64,000 nucleotides of DNA from Haloarchaeobius amylolyticus. Lineage in GTDB: Archaea > Halobacteriota > Halobacteria > Halobacteriales > Natrialbaceae. The position numbers and the translations under genes are program-made. The notes under the pieces are model-generated. The model searched no databases, was not told where the DNA came from, and worked only from the letters and a program-made list of their open reading frames with translations. The stretch covers positions 558,001-622,000 of the forward strand of contig NZ_JANHDH010000003.1 of NCBI RefSeq assembly GCF_026616195.1. The letters run 5' to 3'. This document shows positions 44,363 through 54,126 of the stretch, in pieces (the stretch's first letter is position 1; every line of letters starts with the position of its first letter).

Positions 44363-45454
44363 ATGGACCTTCCACAGGGGCTGCTCGCGGGGGCACTGGG
44401 AGGCCTGCCTGCACAACTCGCGGTTCTCGACCAGGACGGAACCATCGTCTACACCAACGACCGCTGGCGCTCGTTCGCGCTCGAGAACGACGTCGAGGGT
44501 GACCCGGACGACGTCGGCAGGAACTACCTCGACGTCACCGAAGCCGCGGCCGCGAAGGACGAGTACGCCGCCGAGGCCGCGGCTGGTCTCCGGGCGGTCC
44601 TCGCCGGGGACCGTGACGAGTTCAGGCTCGAGTACCCCTGCCATTCGCCGGACCAGAAGCGCTGGTTCCTCCTGTACGCCAGCCCCTACGAGTACGAGGG
44701 CGAGCGGTACGCCATCGTCGAACACCTCGATATCACGGACCGGCGGCTGGCCGAAGACGACCTGTCGACCTCGAACGAGCGCCTCGAGACCGTCGCCAGC
44801 GTGCTCTCGCACGACCTCCGGAACCCCATCAGCGTCGCGCTGGGCTACCTCGAGGAACTGGAGGCACGGCTCGATGGGGAAGACGAGTACGTCGAGGGCA
44901 TCCGGAACTCCCTGGACCGCATGCAGCGGATAATCGAGGACGCACTCGTGCTGGCCCGACAGGGCGAGGTCGGTGATCTCGAGATGGTCGACCTCCACGC
45001 CGCGGCCACCGGCGCCTGGGGTAACGTCGACCTCCCTGCGGCCACACTCGACCTGGGTTCGTCGATGCAGTTCCGGGCCGACGCGAGTCTGCTCGACAGC
45101 CTCTTCGAGAACCTGTTCCGGAACGCTGCCGAGCACGGAGCCACCTCCCCCGTTCCCGCGGCCAGCGGGGGCGCCGGGGACGATGGACCCGACCGCGAGC
45201 CATCGGTGACCGTCACCGTCGGTTCGCTGTCCGACCGGACGGGGTTCTACGTCGAGGACGACGGGCCAGGCATCCCGGACGACCAGGCCGAAGCCGTGTT
45301 CGAGCCGGGGTTCACCACCGGCGACGAACAGAACACCGGCCTCGGGCTGGCCATCGTCTCGGCCGTCGCCGAGGCACACGGCTGGACCGTCGACCTGGCC
45401 GACACCGAGGCCGGGGCACGCTTCGAGATCACGGGTGTCGAGTCGCCCGGGTAG
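44363..45454 (+). CDS. PAS domain histidine kinase
   Basis: 363 residues. One PAS (about 12-130; LAVLDQDGTIVYTNDRWRSFA...), then H-box VLSHDLRNPIS and HATPase boxes LFENLFRNAAEHG, DDGPGIPD and GLGLAI. Soluble, no membrane helix. No response regulator is adjacent. Divergent from the DUF2071 gene across a 223-bp region. Confidence 0.92.
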   Translation: MDLPQGLLAGALGGLPAQLAVLDQDGTIVYTNDRWRSFALENDVEGDPDDVGRNYLDVTEAAAAKDEYAAEAAAGLRAVLAGDRDEFRLEYPCHSPDQKRWFLLYASPYEYEGERYAIVEHLDITDRRLAEDDLSTSNERLETVASVLSHDLRNPISVALGYLEELEARLDGEDEYVEGIRNSLDRMQRIIEDALVLARQGEVGDLEMVDLHAAATGAWGNVDLPAATLDLGSSMQFRADASLLDSLFENLFRNAAEHGATSPVPAASGGAGDDGPDREPSVTVTVGSLSDRTGFYVEDDGPGIPDDQAEAVFEPGFTTGDEQNTGLGLAIVSAVAEAHGWTVDLADTEAGARFEITGVESPG

Positions 45455-45457
45455 CCC

Positions 45458-46303
45458 TCACGCGTCGAGACAGAACTCCCTCACCAGCCGGACCGTCGTC
45501 TCGGGGGCCTCCCGCGGCGGCCAGTGCGCACAGTCGTCGAGTATCGTGAGCCGTGCGTCGGGTGCCGCGTCGGCGGCCCGGCGCGCCCACTCGACCGGGA
45601 CGACCTCGTCGTGCTGCCCGTGGACGAACAGGACCGGGACGGACAGGTCGTCGAGCCGTGGCGTGAAGTTCGTCCGGTAGCCCTCTTTCGTTATCTCGTG
45701 CTTCCGGAAGTCCCGGAAGGCGACGCAGGCACTCGGCTTCTTCGCGTACTCCCACACCCGGTCGACGGCGTCCTCGGAGAGCTGGTCGGGGTCGCGTGCG
45801 ACGCCCGCGAGACTCGCCTTCGTGAACTTCCGGCTCCGGCGGAAGAGCGCGACCGCGATCCTGTTCAGTATCGGGAGCCGCGAGAGCGCGTACGAGAGCT
45901 TGCCCCGGGGGAGGTCGGTCCCGAGGCCGAAGCAGTCGAGACAGACCAGTCGTTTCACCGGAACCGTGGTGTCCAGTGTGAGGCCCAGGGCGACCGCGCC
46001 ACCCATCGAGAGGCCGCAAACGTGAACCCCGTCTCCGTCGCTATCGAGCCCGAGTTCTCGCACGAACCCGGCCATCGTGTCGACGTGGCGGTCGATGGTG
46101 TAGTCCACGTCGGGCACGTCGCTGTCGTCGTAGCCCAGCATGTCCGGCGCGTAGACGGTGAAGTCCTCGGCCAGGGGCTCGACGACCTCGCCCCACGACA
46201 CCGGTCCCGCGTCGATGATTCCGCCGTGCAACAGGAGGAGTGGTGGGCCCTCCCCCGCGGTGACGTACTGGATGGTGTGGCCGTCGACGGAGACTGTTGG
46301 CAT
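45458..46303 (-). CDS. Alpha/beta-fold hydrolase
   Basis: 281 residues. LLLLHGGIIDAG (oxyanion loop), nucleophile GLSMGGA, Asp in VHGQHDEVVPV and His in CAHWPP complete the catalytic triad. Typical of esterases and C-C hydrolases; substrate unknown. ATG 46303 (MPTVSVDGHTIQY) is the natural start. Ends 3 bases from the convergent kinase stop. Confidence 0.88.
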   Translation of the reverse strand: MPTVSVDGHTIQYVTAGEGPPLLLLHGGIIDAGPVSWGEVVEPLAEDFTVYAPDMLGYDDSDVPDVDYTIDRHVDTMAGFVRELGLDSDGDGVHVCGLSMGGAVALGLTLDTTVPVKRLVCLDCFGLGTDLPRGKLSYALSRLPILNRIAVALFRRSRKFTKASLAGVARDPDQLSEDAVDRVWEYAKKPSACVAFRDFRKHEITKEGYRTNFTPRLDDLSVPVLFVHGQHDEVVPVEWARRAADAAPDARLTILDDCAHWPPREAPETTVRLVREFCLDA

Positions 46304-46738
46304 GCTGCCTCGCTTCTCTCTGAGTCGACATAAACGTGGGCGACGGGGCGACCGGGGGAGTTCCCCAGGCGGCCGTGCCAGACGGACGACGATAGCAGCA
46401 TGTCGAGAACCGCTTCGGCTCGGTAGACAGCCATCGAGAACGGTGGCTTCACCTGCTCTCCCAGTCAGCTCGCGACCGTGTTCAGTTGCGAAGTGGCCGT
46501 TGAACCGGCCGTCTGTGTCCATACCATGTCCGACTGGGCGTTACTCTAGCATAGGGTCCGGCCCACGGTTCAGGTCGAAGTTCTCACGACGTGTATAGGA
46601 AGCGGGGTCTGTGCGAGTTCCCATGGTCCTGCGCCCCTGTATGACGTGACAATAGCCTGGTTCCGGGACGGGGACGATGCTGTCGTTTCTCACATACCTT
46701 GATGGTCTGTCACTCCCAGTAGCACACGAGACTGGCAC
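46304..46738. other. Intergenic region, no gene seen
   Basis: 435 bases without a convincing frame. The minus-strand frame entering it from the hydrolase lacks protein-like composition. The AT content rises towards 46660-46740, which should hold the promoter of the 46739 gene. Confidence 0.6.
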
Positions 46739-47119
46739 ATGGACGATGACCTCGCGCAGGACCTGACCGAGCGATATCCGATGCTGTACGACCACGACTC
46801 CGTGATGGGCCTCGCACGGCACGCGTTCCCGTTCGAGTGTGACGATGGCTGGTACCCTCTGCTGGACGTCGTCAGTGAGTACGCCCAGTGGTACGCGGAG
46901 AAACACGACGAGGAGGTGCGCTTCAGACAGGTCAAGCAGAAGTGGGGTGAACTCAGAATCGCTTACCGCGGACCGAACGACCTCTCGACCGTCCTCGGTT
47001 TCGCCCGGATGCTCTCGACCCGGGTCTGTGAGAAGTGCTCGTCGATGGAGGCCGTCGAAGTACGCGACGACGGCGGGTGGGCACGACCGATGTGTGCGGC
47101 GTGTTTCGAGGCAGACTGA
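46739..47119 (+). CDS. Hypothetical protein with C-terminal zinc cluster
   Basis: 126 residues. FRQVKQKWGELRIAYRGP and CEKCSSMEAVEVRDDGGWARPMCAACFEA resemble a broad bacterial family of small proteins ending CxxC...GW...CxxC. No function is known for it. Codon choice is less GC-rich at third positions than in the neighbours, and a long empty region precedes it, hinting at transfer. Confidence 0.7.
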   Translation: MDDDLAQDLTERYPMLYDHDSVMGLARHAFPFECDDGWYPLLDVVSEYAQWYAEKHDEEVRFRQVKQKWGELRIAYRGPNDLSTVLGFARMLSTRVCEKCSSMEAVEVRDDGGWARPMCAACFEAD

Positions 47120-47234
47120 GTGAGCACCAGATGCTCCTCGACCATGTCTCACGTTGGCTGCTAGCAAGCCACACCTCGGGCGGAGCTTTATGCCGGCTAT
47201 CCCTGTAGGTCCTGTCCGACCGGGGGATTCGATC

Positions 47235-48212
47235 ATGGACCTGACAGACATGACTCGTGGGGAGTGGCACACCGACGACGAACCCGTGACCATCGTGGCA
47301 CACGCCCGAGCGGACCTCGATGCTGTAGGGTCGGCCATCGGCCTCGCAGACGCGTTGCCGGGCGACTGCCGGGTCGTCCTTCCAGACGGGGCGACCAGAC
47401 AGGCGGCACGGCTCGGGGACGACCCCGTCGTGGTCGATGACGACAGCACGACAGCAGCAGGCGCGACCATCGTGGTCGACGCGCCCTCGACAGCCCGCAT
47501 CGCACCGTTCGACGTGACAGCCGGTGAGGGGCCGCTCGTGGTCTTCGACCACCACGAGGCCGACGACCTGGCGGCCATGGCGGACGCTGCCGAGGTAGAC
47601 CAGACGGCAGGGGCGACCGCGACACTCGTCGCCGAGTTCGTCGACCGGGCGGGGCTCTCGCTGAGCAGCCGCGGCGCCCTTGCGCTCGCGACCGGCATCG
47701 TCGCCGATACCGGCGGCCTACGTTCCGCGCCGGGGCGGGACCTGCAGGCACTCGTCCCCCTCCTCGTACAGGCCGCGGACCGACTCGACGAGCTACAGGA
47801 CCTGTTCGATTCGGCACCCTCGTTCTCCGAGCGCGTGGCGACGTTCAAGGGCGTCTCCCGGTTCCGGGGGTATCGGGCGGGCCAGACCCTCGTCGGTGTC
47901 ACGGAGGTCGGCGCACACCAGACGGCGACGGCGCACGCCCTGTTCGGGGCAGGTGCGGACGTCGCCATCGTCCTGACCGAGCGAGACGGGGAGACGATGG
48001 TCGTCGGGCGGGTCGACGACAGACTCGCGGATGCCGTGAACCTCGTCGACGACGTCTTCGGGCCGCTGGAGGAGACATTCGGCGGCTCGGGTGGCGGCCA
48101 CGCGAACGCGGGCGTGACCACCCTCGAGACGACCGCACTGCATGCGGTTCGAGCACGCATCGTCGACTGTCTCGACCACACGCTGGACACCCAGTTCTCC
48201 GAGCTGCCGTGA
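47235..48212 (+). CDS. DHH family phosphoesterase, second paralogue
   Basis: 325 residues. DHH domain with VAHARADLDAVGSA and FDHHEADDL, DHHA1 with GGSGGGHANAG. The same layout as the gene at 12864, but with low identity by eye. Nano-RNase or pAp phosphatase activity is likely from the family. ATG 47235 begins MDLTDMTRGEW; upstream codons belong to the leader. Confidence 0.86.
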   Translation: MDLTDMTRGEWHTDDEPVTIVAHARADLDAVGSAIGLADALPGDCRVVLPDGATRQAARLGDDPVVVDDDSTTAAGATIVVDAPSTARIAPFDVTAGEGPLVVFDHHEADDLAAMADAAEVDQTAGATATLVAEFVDRAGLSLSSRGALALATGIVADTGGLRSAPGRDLQALVPLLVQAADRLDELQDLFDSAPSFSERVATFKGVSRFRGYRAGQTLVGVTEVGAHQTATAHALFGAGADVAIVLTERDGETMVVGRVDDRLADAVNLVDDVFGPLEETFGGSGGGHANAGVTTLETTALHAVRARIVDCLDHTLDTQFSELP

Positions 48213-48225
48213 GCAGGCGCGTGCC

Positions 48226-49176
48226 TCAGCCGATATCGAGGGACTCGGTCTGGACCGACCCGGTGTCGTCGACGGTGACGCTCGCGACGCCCCCCTCGCC
48301 CGGGTTGAAGGCGTAGCTGTGGCCCGCCGTCGTCTCGATGGCCGTGAACCCGTAGGTGTGCGTGTGCCCGGAGAGGCAGGCAACCGGTCCGGTCGCCGCG
48401 AGGGCAAGCCGCAGGGCGAGCGACCCGGTGTGGTAGTCGCCGTCGTGGGAGTGCTTGTCGCGGCGGTCGAAGGGGACGTGGAACGGGGAGACGTGGCTCG
48501 CGACCAGGACCGGACCCGACCCCGGTCCCGAGGCCGCCTGGACGACCGCGGTGAGCGTCTCGAATCGCTCTTCGAGCATCGAGAGCGACGACTCGAATTG
48601 GCGCGTCGCCTCCCGCCCGTCGATGCCGAGGTTCGCAGCGAGGTCGTCGGCGTCGTCGACACCGCCCAGGTAGCGGCCCGCGTGGCCGAGCAGGGTGTCG
48701 GCGATGGTGTCCGGGGTCGCCGTCGTGCCCGAGCCGACGTCGATGTCCGGGTAGTCGGGCGCGAGGTGCGCCGAGGTGAAGTCGAACTGTTCGCAGCCCC
48801 ACCCGACGATTGAGCAGCCGCCGGTACCGTCTCCGGAGCCCACTCGCGTGGCGTCCTCGTGGAGCAGGGTGACGTTCTCGAGGCCGTCGGTCAGTCGCCG
48901 CGTACAGTCCAGCGGGTCGTGGTTCCCCGGGACCGCGACGACCGGGGTGCCGTGGTCGTTCAGCGACTCGAAGAACGCCCGGCCGCGTCGCTCGTAGCGC
49001 TCGCCGGCCTGAACCGACTTCGCGTGCTCGCGGTTCTCGTCGATGACGTCGCCGAGCGAGACGACGGCATCGTACTCCTCGACGGGGAGTGCGTCGGCCG
49101 AGAGCTGTTCGCCATTGGTCTGGATGTGCAGGTCGGTCATGACGAGCAATCTCGTCGTCGAAGGGTCGGATGGCAT
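48226..49176 (-). CDS. Calcineurin-like metallophosphoesterase
   Basis: 316 residues. Metal site motifs MTDLHIQTNG, SLGDVIDEN, VPGNHDPLD, ASHVSPFH and SGHTHTYGF make a full metallophosphatase set. Substrate unknown. ATG 49176 (MPSDPSTTRLLV) or the Met of MTDLH could be the start. Followed upstream by another phosphoesterase gene on the same strand, 31 bp away. Confidence 0.87.
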   Translation of the reverse strand: MPSDPSTTRLLVMTDLHIQTNGEQLSADALPVEEYDAVVSLGDVIDENREHAKSVQAGERYERRGRAFFESLNDHGTPVVAVPGNHDPLDCTRRLTDGLENVTLLHEDATRVGSGDGTGGCSIVGWGCEQFDFTSAHLAPDYPDIDVGSGTTATPDTIADTLLGHAGRYLGGVDDADDLAANLGIDGREATRQFESSLSMLEERFETLTAVVQAASGPGSGPVLVASHVSPFHVPFDRRDKHSHDGDYHTGSLALRLALAATGPVACLSGHTHTYGFTAIETTAGHSYAFNPGEGGVASVTVDDTGSVQTESLDIG

Positions 49177-49207
49177 GTCGAAGGGTGGCGGTGGGTAGGT
49201 GGTGTGG

Positions 49208-49780
49208 TCACTGGGTGGCCGAGTCGTCGGCCTGTGAGCTGTCGGCAGCCGCACGGTCGGCGTAGCGGGTCCCGTCCGCGAGGTACGAGACCAGCGTCTC
49301 CATGGCGAGCGGGCGGTAGTCCAGCAACTCCACGGAGAAGTTGACCCGGCGCTCCTCGGGGTCGACGAAGGGAAACTCGTCGGGCCAGTTGTTGTGGTGG
49401 TGGCCGTGGAGCACCCAGCCAGGGACGTTCGGCGGCGCGTCGACCGGGTCGTGGACGGCGTAGAACCGATGGCCCCCGTACTCGAACTGGTAGTGTTCGA
49501 AGAAGCCGACCCCGTCGAGGGAGTCGAACACCGTCCCGTCGTGGTTCCCGACGAGGAACACCAGCTCCCCGTTGAGCGCCTCCAGCCAGTGCAGCAGGTC
49601 GCCCTCGTCGTAGGAGATGGTCAGGTCCCCGCCGAAGAGGACCTCGTCCCCCGGGTCGACGACCGTGTTCCAGTTCTCGACCAGCGTCTCGTTCATCTCC
49701 TCGACGGAGTCGAACGGTCGGTCACAGTACTCGATGATGTTCCCGTGGTCGAGGTGGAGGTCCGAGACGAGATAATCCAT
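49208..49780 (-). CDS. Metallophosphoesterase (YfcE/ligase-associated type)
   Basis: 190 residues. Starts MDYLVSDLHLDHGNII with FGGDLTIS, LVGNHDGT and VLHGHHHNN, the metal ligands in order. The small size is that of single-domain phosphodiesterases. A polar Ala/Asp tail of about 15 residues ends the protein. Probably co-transcribed with the phosphoesterase downstream. Confidence 0.88.
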   Translation of the reverse strand: MDYLVSDLHLDHGNIIEYCDRPFDSVEEMNETLVENWNTVVDPGDEVLFGGDLTISYDEGDLLHWLEALNGELVFLVGNHDGTVFDSLDGVGFFEHYQFEYGGHRFYAVHDPVDAPPNVPGWVLHGHHHNNWPDEFPFVDPEERRVNFSVELLDYRPLAMETLVSYLADGTRYADRAAADSSQADDSATQ

Positions 49781-49906
49781 AGATATTTGATAGGAACACC
49801 CGCACTCAAAGGTTTGCGTGGTGTGACTCGGAGTGACATGGCACCTCTCCTCCTCGCGGAGAGCGGGATGATCGGTAGAGGCGGTGAATTTCCGTCGTCG
49901 CGACAG

Positions 49907-52135
49907 TCACACCGGCAGGAACGCCGGGTCGACGTGGTTCAGTTCCAGTATCGTATCGAAGTAGCTGTAGAAGTCCTCGTAGAGGTCGACGCACTTGTCG
50001 TCGTGGTCGTACCGGAACGTGTGGAAGTCGCCGACGACGGCGCAGTACCGCTTCGCCCGCGTCAGGGCGACGTTGAGGCGTCGGGGGCCGTCCTCCGGAC
50101 GCCCGAGGAAGCCCACGTCGCCCTCGCTGTTGCTCCGGACGAGCGAGATGACGATGGCCGTCTTCTCGCTCCCTTGGAATGAGTCGATGGTGTCCACGGT
50201 CACCGCATCGGCCACGTCGGTGTGGTCGGCGAGGGACCGCTCCAGAAGGCGGACCTGGGCGGTGTAGGGGGTGATTATGCCGATCTCGTCGGCGGAGACA
50301 TCGTTCAGGAGGTCCGTGACGAGGTGGACCACCATCCGGGCCTCCGTCTCGTTCGCGCGGGAGTGGTCGACCACGTCGACGCTGCCACCGATGTTGTAGC
50401 CCTCGATGGCGGGCCTGTCCGGAAGCGGGTCGACGGTCCGGCCGTTGCGGAGGCTCCGGTCGTAGAACGCCCGGTTCGGGAACGACGCGATGTCACGGTG
50501 CATCCGGTACTGGGTCTTGAGCTGGAGGCCGACCCCCTCGTAGACGCCGCCCTCGGCGTAGAGATGCTCGAACAGCGAGAGTCCGTAGCTGGAGGCCGGG
50601 GGCTCCTCGGTCGCACTGAACGGCGGGAGCTGGCGGTGGTCACCGGCGAGGACGACCCGGTCCGCCTTCGAGAGCGGGATGCACGACGCGGTGCAGGTCG
50701 ACTGGGTCGCCTCGTCGAGGACGACGAGGTCGAACTCGCGGGGGATGGTGGCCGCGCTGCTGTTCGTCGCCGCGACGACCTGCGGCCTGTCGGCGACGTC
50801 TCCGTACTGCTGGCGAACCAGGGCGTGCTGCGACCGTTCCGCGTTCGCCCGGTCGAGCACGAACTCGCCGGCCCCGTGCTGGCCGTAGGCGTGCAGGGAC
50901 TGTTCGTCGGGGTCGCCCCGCGTCGACGACCCGGCGACGAGGTTGTCGACCGCCTGGTTGGAGTCCGCACAGACGAGCACGTCCTCGCCGGCGTCTGCGG
51001 CCCGGCGGACGATCTCCAGCAGCGTCCGGGACTTGCCGGTGCCGGGCGGGCCGTGGATACAGAACAGGTCGTCGGCCAGCAGGGCGTACGTCACCGCGAG
51101 TTGCTGTTCCTGGTTCAGGTCGGTGTCGAAGCTCTCGCTGCGTGCCGCCGCGTCGTGGGAGAACGAGACGGGACGTTCGCCGGCCAGGACCCCCGCGAGC
51201 CGGTGGTCCGAGAGGTCGTCGATGGCGTCCTGTTCGCGGTCGAACGGGACGGGGTTGCACAGTTCCGAGACGCCGACGGACCGGTCCCCGGTGAGGTGGC
51301 TCCGGACGAGGGCGGAGTCCTCGACGTCGGTCCAGTCGAGCGTGAGCCAGACGTTCAGCCCCCGGATCTTCTCGACCTCGGCCGCGACGGGGAAGGCGTC
51401 GGGGGCGTCAGCCGCGTCGGCCGCAGGCGCGTGGACGAGGACCTCGTTCCCCTCGTGGATACCGAACTCGTCCTCGACGAAGAAGGCCCAGTCGCCATCG
51501 CGGCGGTCCTCGAGCGAGGAGTCGAGGTCGACCCGGAACTGGTACGTCCCGTCCTCGACGCCCCGGCTCTGGAGCGCGGGAATCGCCCCGCCGCCCTGTT
51601 CGTAGATGGCCCGGGCGGAGCGCGACCGGGCGCGGTCGCGGTTCGCGTCGCGCGTCGCGTCGCGTTCGTTCTCGACGTAGTCGGCGAACTCGGCCAGCAG
51701 TTCGGCCGTGTCGGTCGGGTTCCGGGGCTCCTCGTGGTCGGCGATGGGCGCGTCGTACCCCGGCGGCATCGTCTCGGGGAGGAAGTCCGAGTGCCAGAAC
51801 CGGATGCGGTTCGCCAGCGCCGTCTCGCCGAACTCCTCGGCCGGTATCGAGTCGTGGCCGTCGTCCCCCTCGACGACGAAGATGGGCCCGCGGAGGTCGT
51901 GTTCGGTGTAGCCGACGTACTCCCCGGTCGGGGCCGCCCCATCGGGGTCGTGCAGGGGGATGCACGTCCAGCCGTGCTCCGGGTGGGTCAGCGACCCGTG
52001 GTGGCTGGCGAATTCGGCTATCGGGCGGACGGGGACGTCCGGCCCCGCCGGGTCCAGGTCCTCGGAGGCCGGCGCGGAGAGGGCGGCGTCCGCGAGCGCG
52101 TAGCCATCGACCGCGTGTTCGAACAGCAGCGACAT
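49907..52135 (-). CDS. Superfamily 1 helicase, Dna2/UPF1-like
   Basis: 742 residues. The N-terminal 330 residues are without known motifs. The helicase part has motif I HGPPGTGKSRT, II LVVLDEATQS, III LAGDHRQLPPF, and C-terminal IGIITPYTAQV, VDTIDSFQGSEK and RRLNVALTRAKRY. This is the SF1B set of Dna2, UPF1 and IGHMBP2, which unwind DNA or RNA 5' to 3'. It may act in replication, repair or RNA work. A TATA-like ATTATATCG stands about 33 bases upstream of ATG 52135. Confidence 0.9.
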   Translation of the reverse strand: MSLLFEHAVDGYALADAALSAPASEDLDPAGPDVPVRPIAEFASHHGSLTHPEHGWTCIPLHDPDGAAPTGEYVGYTEHDLRGPIFVVEGDDGHDSIPAEEFGETALANRIRFWHSDFLPETMPPGYDAPIADHEEPRNPTDTAELLAEFADYVENERDATRDANRDRARSRSARAIYEQGGGAIPALQSRGVEDGTYQFRVDLDSSLEDRRDGDWAFFVEDEFGIHEGNEVLVHAPAADAADAPDAFPVAAEVEKIRGLNVWLTLDWTDVEDSALVRSHLTGDRSVGVSELCNPVPFDREQDAIDDLSDHRLAGVLAGERPVSFSHDAAARSESFDTDLNQEQQLAVTYALLADDLFCIHGPPGTGKSRTLLEIVRRAADAGEDVLVCADSNQAVDNLVAGSSTRGDPDEQSLHAYGQHGAGEFVLDRANAERSQHALVRQQYGDVADRPQVVAATNSSAATIPREFDLVVLDEATQSTCTASCIPLSKADRVVLAGDHRQLPPFSATEEPPASSYGLSLFEHLYAEGGVYEGVGLQLKTQYRMHRDIASFPNRAFYDRSLRNGRTVDPLPDRPAIEGYNIGGSVDVVDHSRANETEARMVVHLVTDLLNDVSADEIGIITPYTAQVRLLERSLADHTDVADAVTVDTIDSFQGSEKTAIVISLVRSNSEGDVGFLGRPEDGPRRLNVALTRAKRYCAVVGDFHTFRYDHDDKCVDLYEDFYSYFDTILELNHVDPAFLPV

Positions 52136-52263
52136 TCACTCCAGACTACACCTGTCACACGATATAATGGTTCGTGCGTTTCCGCCCCTCGTGCCCCGGA
52201 GTCGCCGGAGGCAGGGATGGACCCGGCCATAAATTATAACAGTGGAGAATTTACGGATAAGAC

Positions 52264-52271
52264 ATATTAAT
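52264..52271 (+). promoter_or_regulatory. TATA box of the VWA gene
   Basis: ATATTAAT centred 25 bases before ATG 52293, in an otherwise AT-rich 60-base stretch; fits a leaderless start and argues against the upstream in-frame ATG at 52242. Confidence 0.6.
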
Positions 52272-52292
52272 TCGGATAGATACTATAGCAGT

Positions 52293-52922
52293 ATGGAGAC
52301 ACACGTCACCTTCGTGCTGGACTCGTCGGGGTCGATGGCGAAGATCGAGGAGGACACCAGGGGCGGGTTCAACACCTTCCTGCAGGACCAGCAGGACGCG
52401 GAGGGGACCGCCACCGTGTCGCTGTTCCAGTTCGCCACCACCGTCGACCAGGTCTACCACGCCCGACCGATAGACGAGGCCCCGGAACTCGATGGCGACA
52501 ACTACACCCCCGGTGGCAGCACCGCCCTCTACGACGCGCTCACCACCGCGGTCGACGAGACGAGGTCCTACGTCGACGGGAAGGACGGTGCGGAGCGCCC
52601 CGAGAACGTCGTCGTGGTGGTGTTGACCGACGGGAAGGAGAACGCCTCGGAGACGCCCCGGAAGACCGTCCGCGAGCGAGTCGAGGTGTGCCAGACCGAG
52701 CGCGACTGGGAGTTCCTGTTCATCGGGGCGAACCAGGACGCGGCGCTGGCGGCCGAGAGCGTGGGCATCGACGAGGACCGCTCGCTCGACATGGCCCACA
52801 GTGGCGAGGGGGCCCGGGCCGCATACGAGTCGACGTCCGAACGCGTCAGGGAGACGCGACGCGAGGGCCGGTCCGAGGGCTTCACCGAGGAGGACCGCCG
52901 GCGGCAAGAAGAGTCCGACTGA
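52293..52922 (+). CDS. VWA domain protein
   Basis: 209 residues. A stand-alone von Willebrand A domain with intact MIDAS: FVLDSSGSMAK, the Thr in PGGSTALYDA, and VVVLTDGKEN. The C-terminal 40 residues are very polar and end in Arg/Glu. Such proteins form metal-dependent protein contacts inside the cell. Divergent from the helicase gene. Confidence 0.87.
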   Translation: METHVTFVLDSSGSMAKIEEDTRGGFNTFLQDQQDAEGTATVSLFQFATTVDQVYHARPIDEAPELDGDNYTPGGSTALYDALTTAVDETRSYVDGKDGAERPENVVVVVLTDGKENASETPRKTVRERVEVCQTERDWEFLFIGANQDAALAAESVGIDEDRSLDMAHSGEGARAAYESTSERVRETRREGRSEGFTEEDRRRQEESD

Positions 52923-52955
52923 GCAGACACCGAGGGCGGAAGAACCCTCGCCGCC

Positions 52956-54008
52956 CTACTCCTCGAGCACCGTCGCCAGCGCGTCCATCACGCGGTCGAC
53001 CTTCTCCAGCTGGGCGTTGTAGCCCATGTGGCCGACGCGGAGGATGTCGTCGGCGAGGTCGCCGAGGCCGGTCGAGAGGACGATGTCGTGGTCGTCTTCG
53101 AGGGTCTGCTGGACCGCCCCGGCCTCGCCGGGGAGGTGGAACGCGGTCACGGTCGGGGCACAGCGCTCGGGAGCCGGGTAGAGGTCCAGCCCGAGTTCTG
53201 CCCCACGTTCCCGACAGTGCGTGGCGACCGTCTCGTGACGCTCGTAGACCGAATCCAGGCCCTCCTCCAGCAGCAGCGACAGCGACTCGTCGAGTGCGGC
53301 GACGTTGGCCACGAGGTGGGTGTAGGGGAACATCTCGCTCGTGTCGCGCCACGGGAGCAGGTTCGTGTAGAGCGAGGCCGGGTCGCGGTCCTCGGCGACG
53401 CTCCACGCGCGGTCGCTGACAGCGACGGTCGTCAGGCCCGGCGGCGAGCTGAACGCCTTCTGGGACGCGCCCAGATTGATGTCGATGTGCTCGCTCGGGA
53501 CGGGCGTCCCGCCGAGCGAGGAGACGGCGTCGACCACCGTCAGGACGTCGTGCTCGTGACACAGTTCGAGGACGGGTTCGATGTCGTTCAGGGTGCCCGT
53601 CGGGGTCTCGCAGTGGACCATCGTCGCGAGCTTGTACTCGCCCTCTTCGAGGGCAGTCTCGACCGCGTCGATGTCGAGCGGGTCGGTGTAGTCGGCCCCG
53701 ACGACAGTCGGCTCGCCGCCGTAGTTCTCCACGAAGTCGGCGAATCCGTCGCCGTAGAGGCCGTTCGAGACGCACAGGACCTCGTCACCGGGGGCGACAG
53801 TCGAGGCGATGGCGGCCTCGAGGCCGAGGATGCCCTCGCCGCCCATGACGATGACGTCGTCGTCGGTGTCGTAGACGGTCTGGAGCTTCTCGCAGACCTC
53901 GTCGTAGGTGTCGAAGAACGCCTGTTCGACGTCCGGGTTCGGCATCGGGTCGCTCATGCGGTCGCGGACCCGCGGCGGGACGGCGGTGGGGCCGGGTGTC
54001 AGTTGCAT
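52956..54008 (-). CDS. Class V aminotransferase (alanine-glyoxylate type)
   Basis: 350 residues from ATG 54008 (MQLTPGPTAVPPRV). PLP site features: MGGEGILGLEAAIAS for cofactor stacking, CETPTGT, VVDAVSSLGG and the Schiff-base Lys in GASQKAFSSPPG. The family includes alanine-glyoxylate and serine-pyruvate aminotransferases and the phosphonate group. Divergent from the PurM-like gene. Confidence 0.88.
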   Translation of the reverse strand: MQLTPGPTAVPPRVRDRMSDPMPNPDVEQAFFDTYDEVCEKLQTVYDTDDDVIVMGGEGILGLEAAIASTVAPGDEVLCVSNGLYGDGFADFVENYGGEPTVVGADYTDPLDIDAVETALEEGEYKLATMVHCETPTGTLNDIEPVLELCHEHDVLTVVDAVSSLGGTPVPSEHIDINLGASQKAFSSPPGLTTVAVSDRAWSVAEDRDPASLYTNLLPWRDTSEMFPYTHLVANVAALDESLSLLLEEGLDSVYERHETVATHCRERGAELGLDLYPAPERCAPTVTAFHLPGEAGAVQQTLEDDHDIVLSTGLGDLADDILRVGHMGYNAQLEKVDRVMDALATVLEE

Positions 54009-54126
54009 GTGTGGGCGTTGTCGATGGGGTGGCTTAGGCGTGGCTGGTTGGCCCTGGTGGTAGTGCGGGTGGTGCGGGCCGCACCGGACGGGAAGGCACA
54101 AAAGCACCCTCCACGCAGTTGGGGAC

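Noticed and set aside
46541-48802. 753-codon minus-strand frame
   Set aside because: Covers two plus-strand genes with clear motifs (zinc-cluster protein, DHH phosphoesterase); composition is that of an antisense frame.
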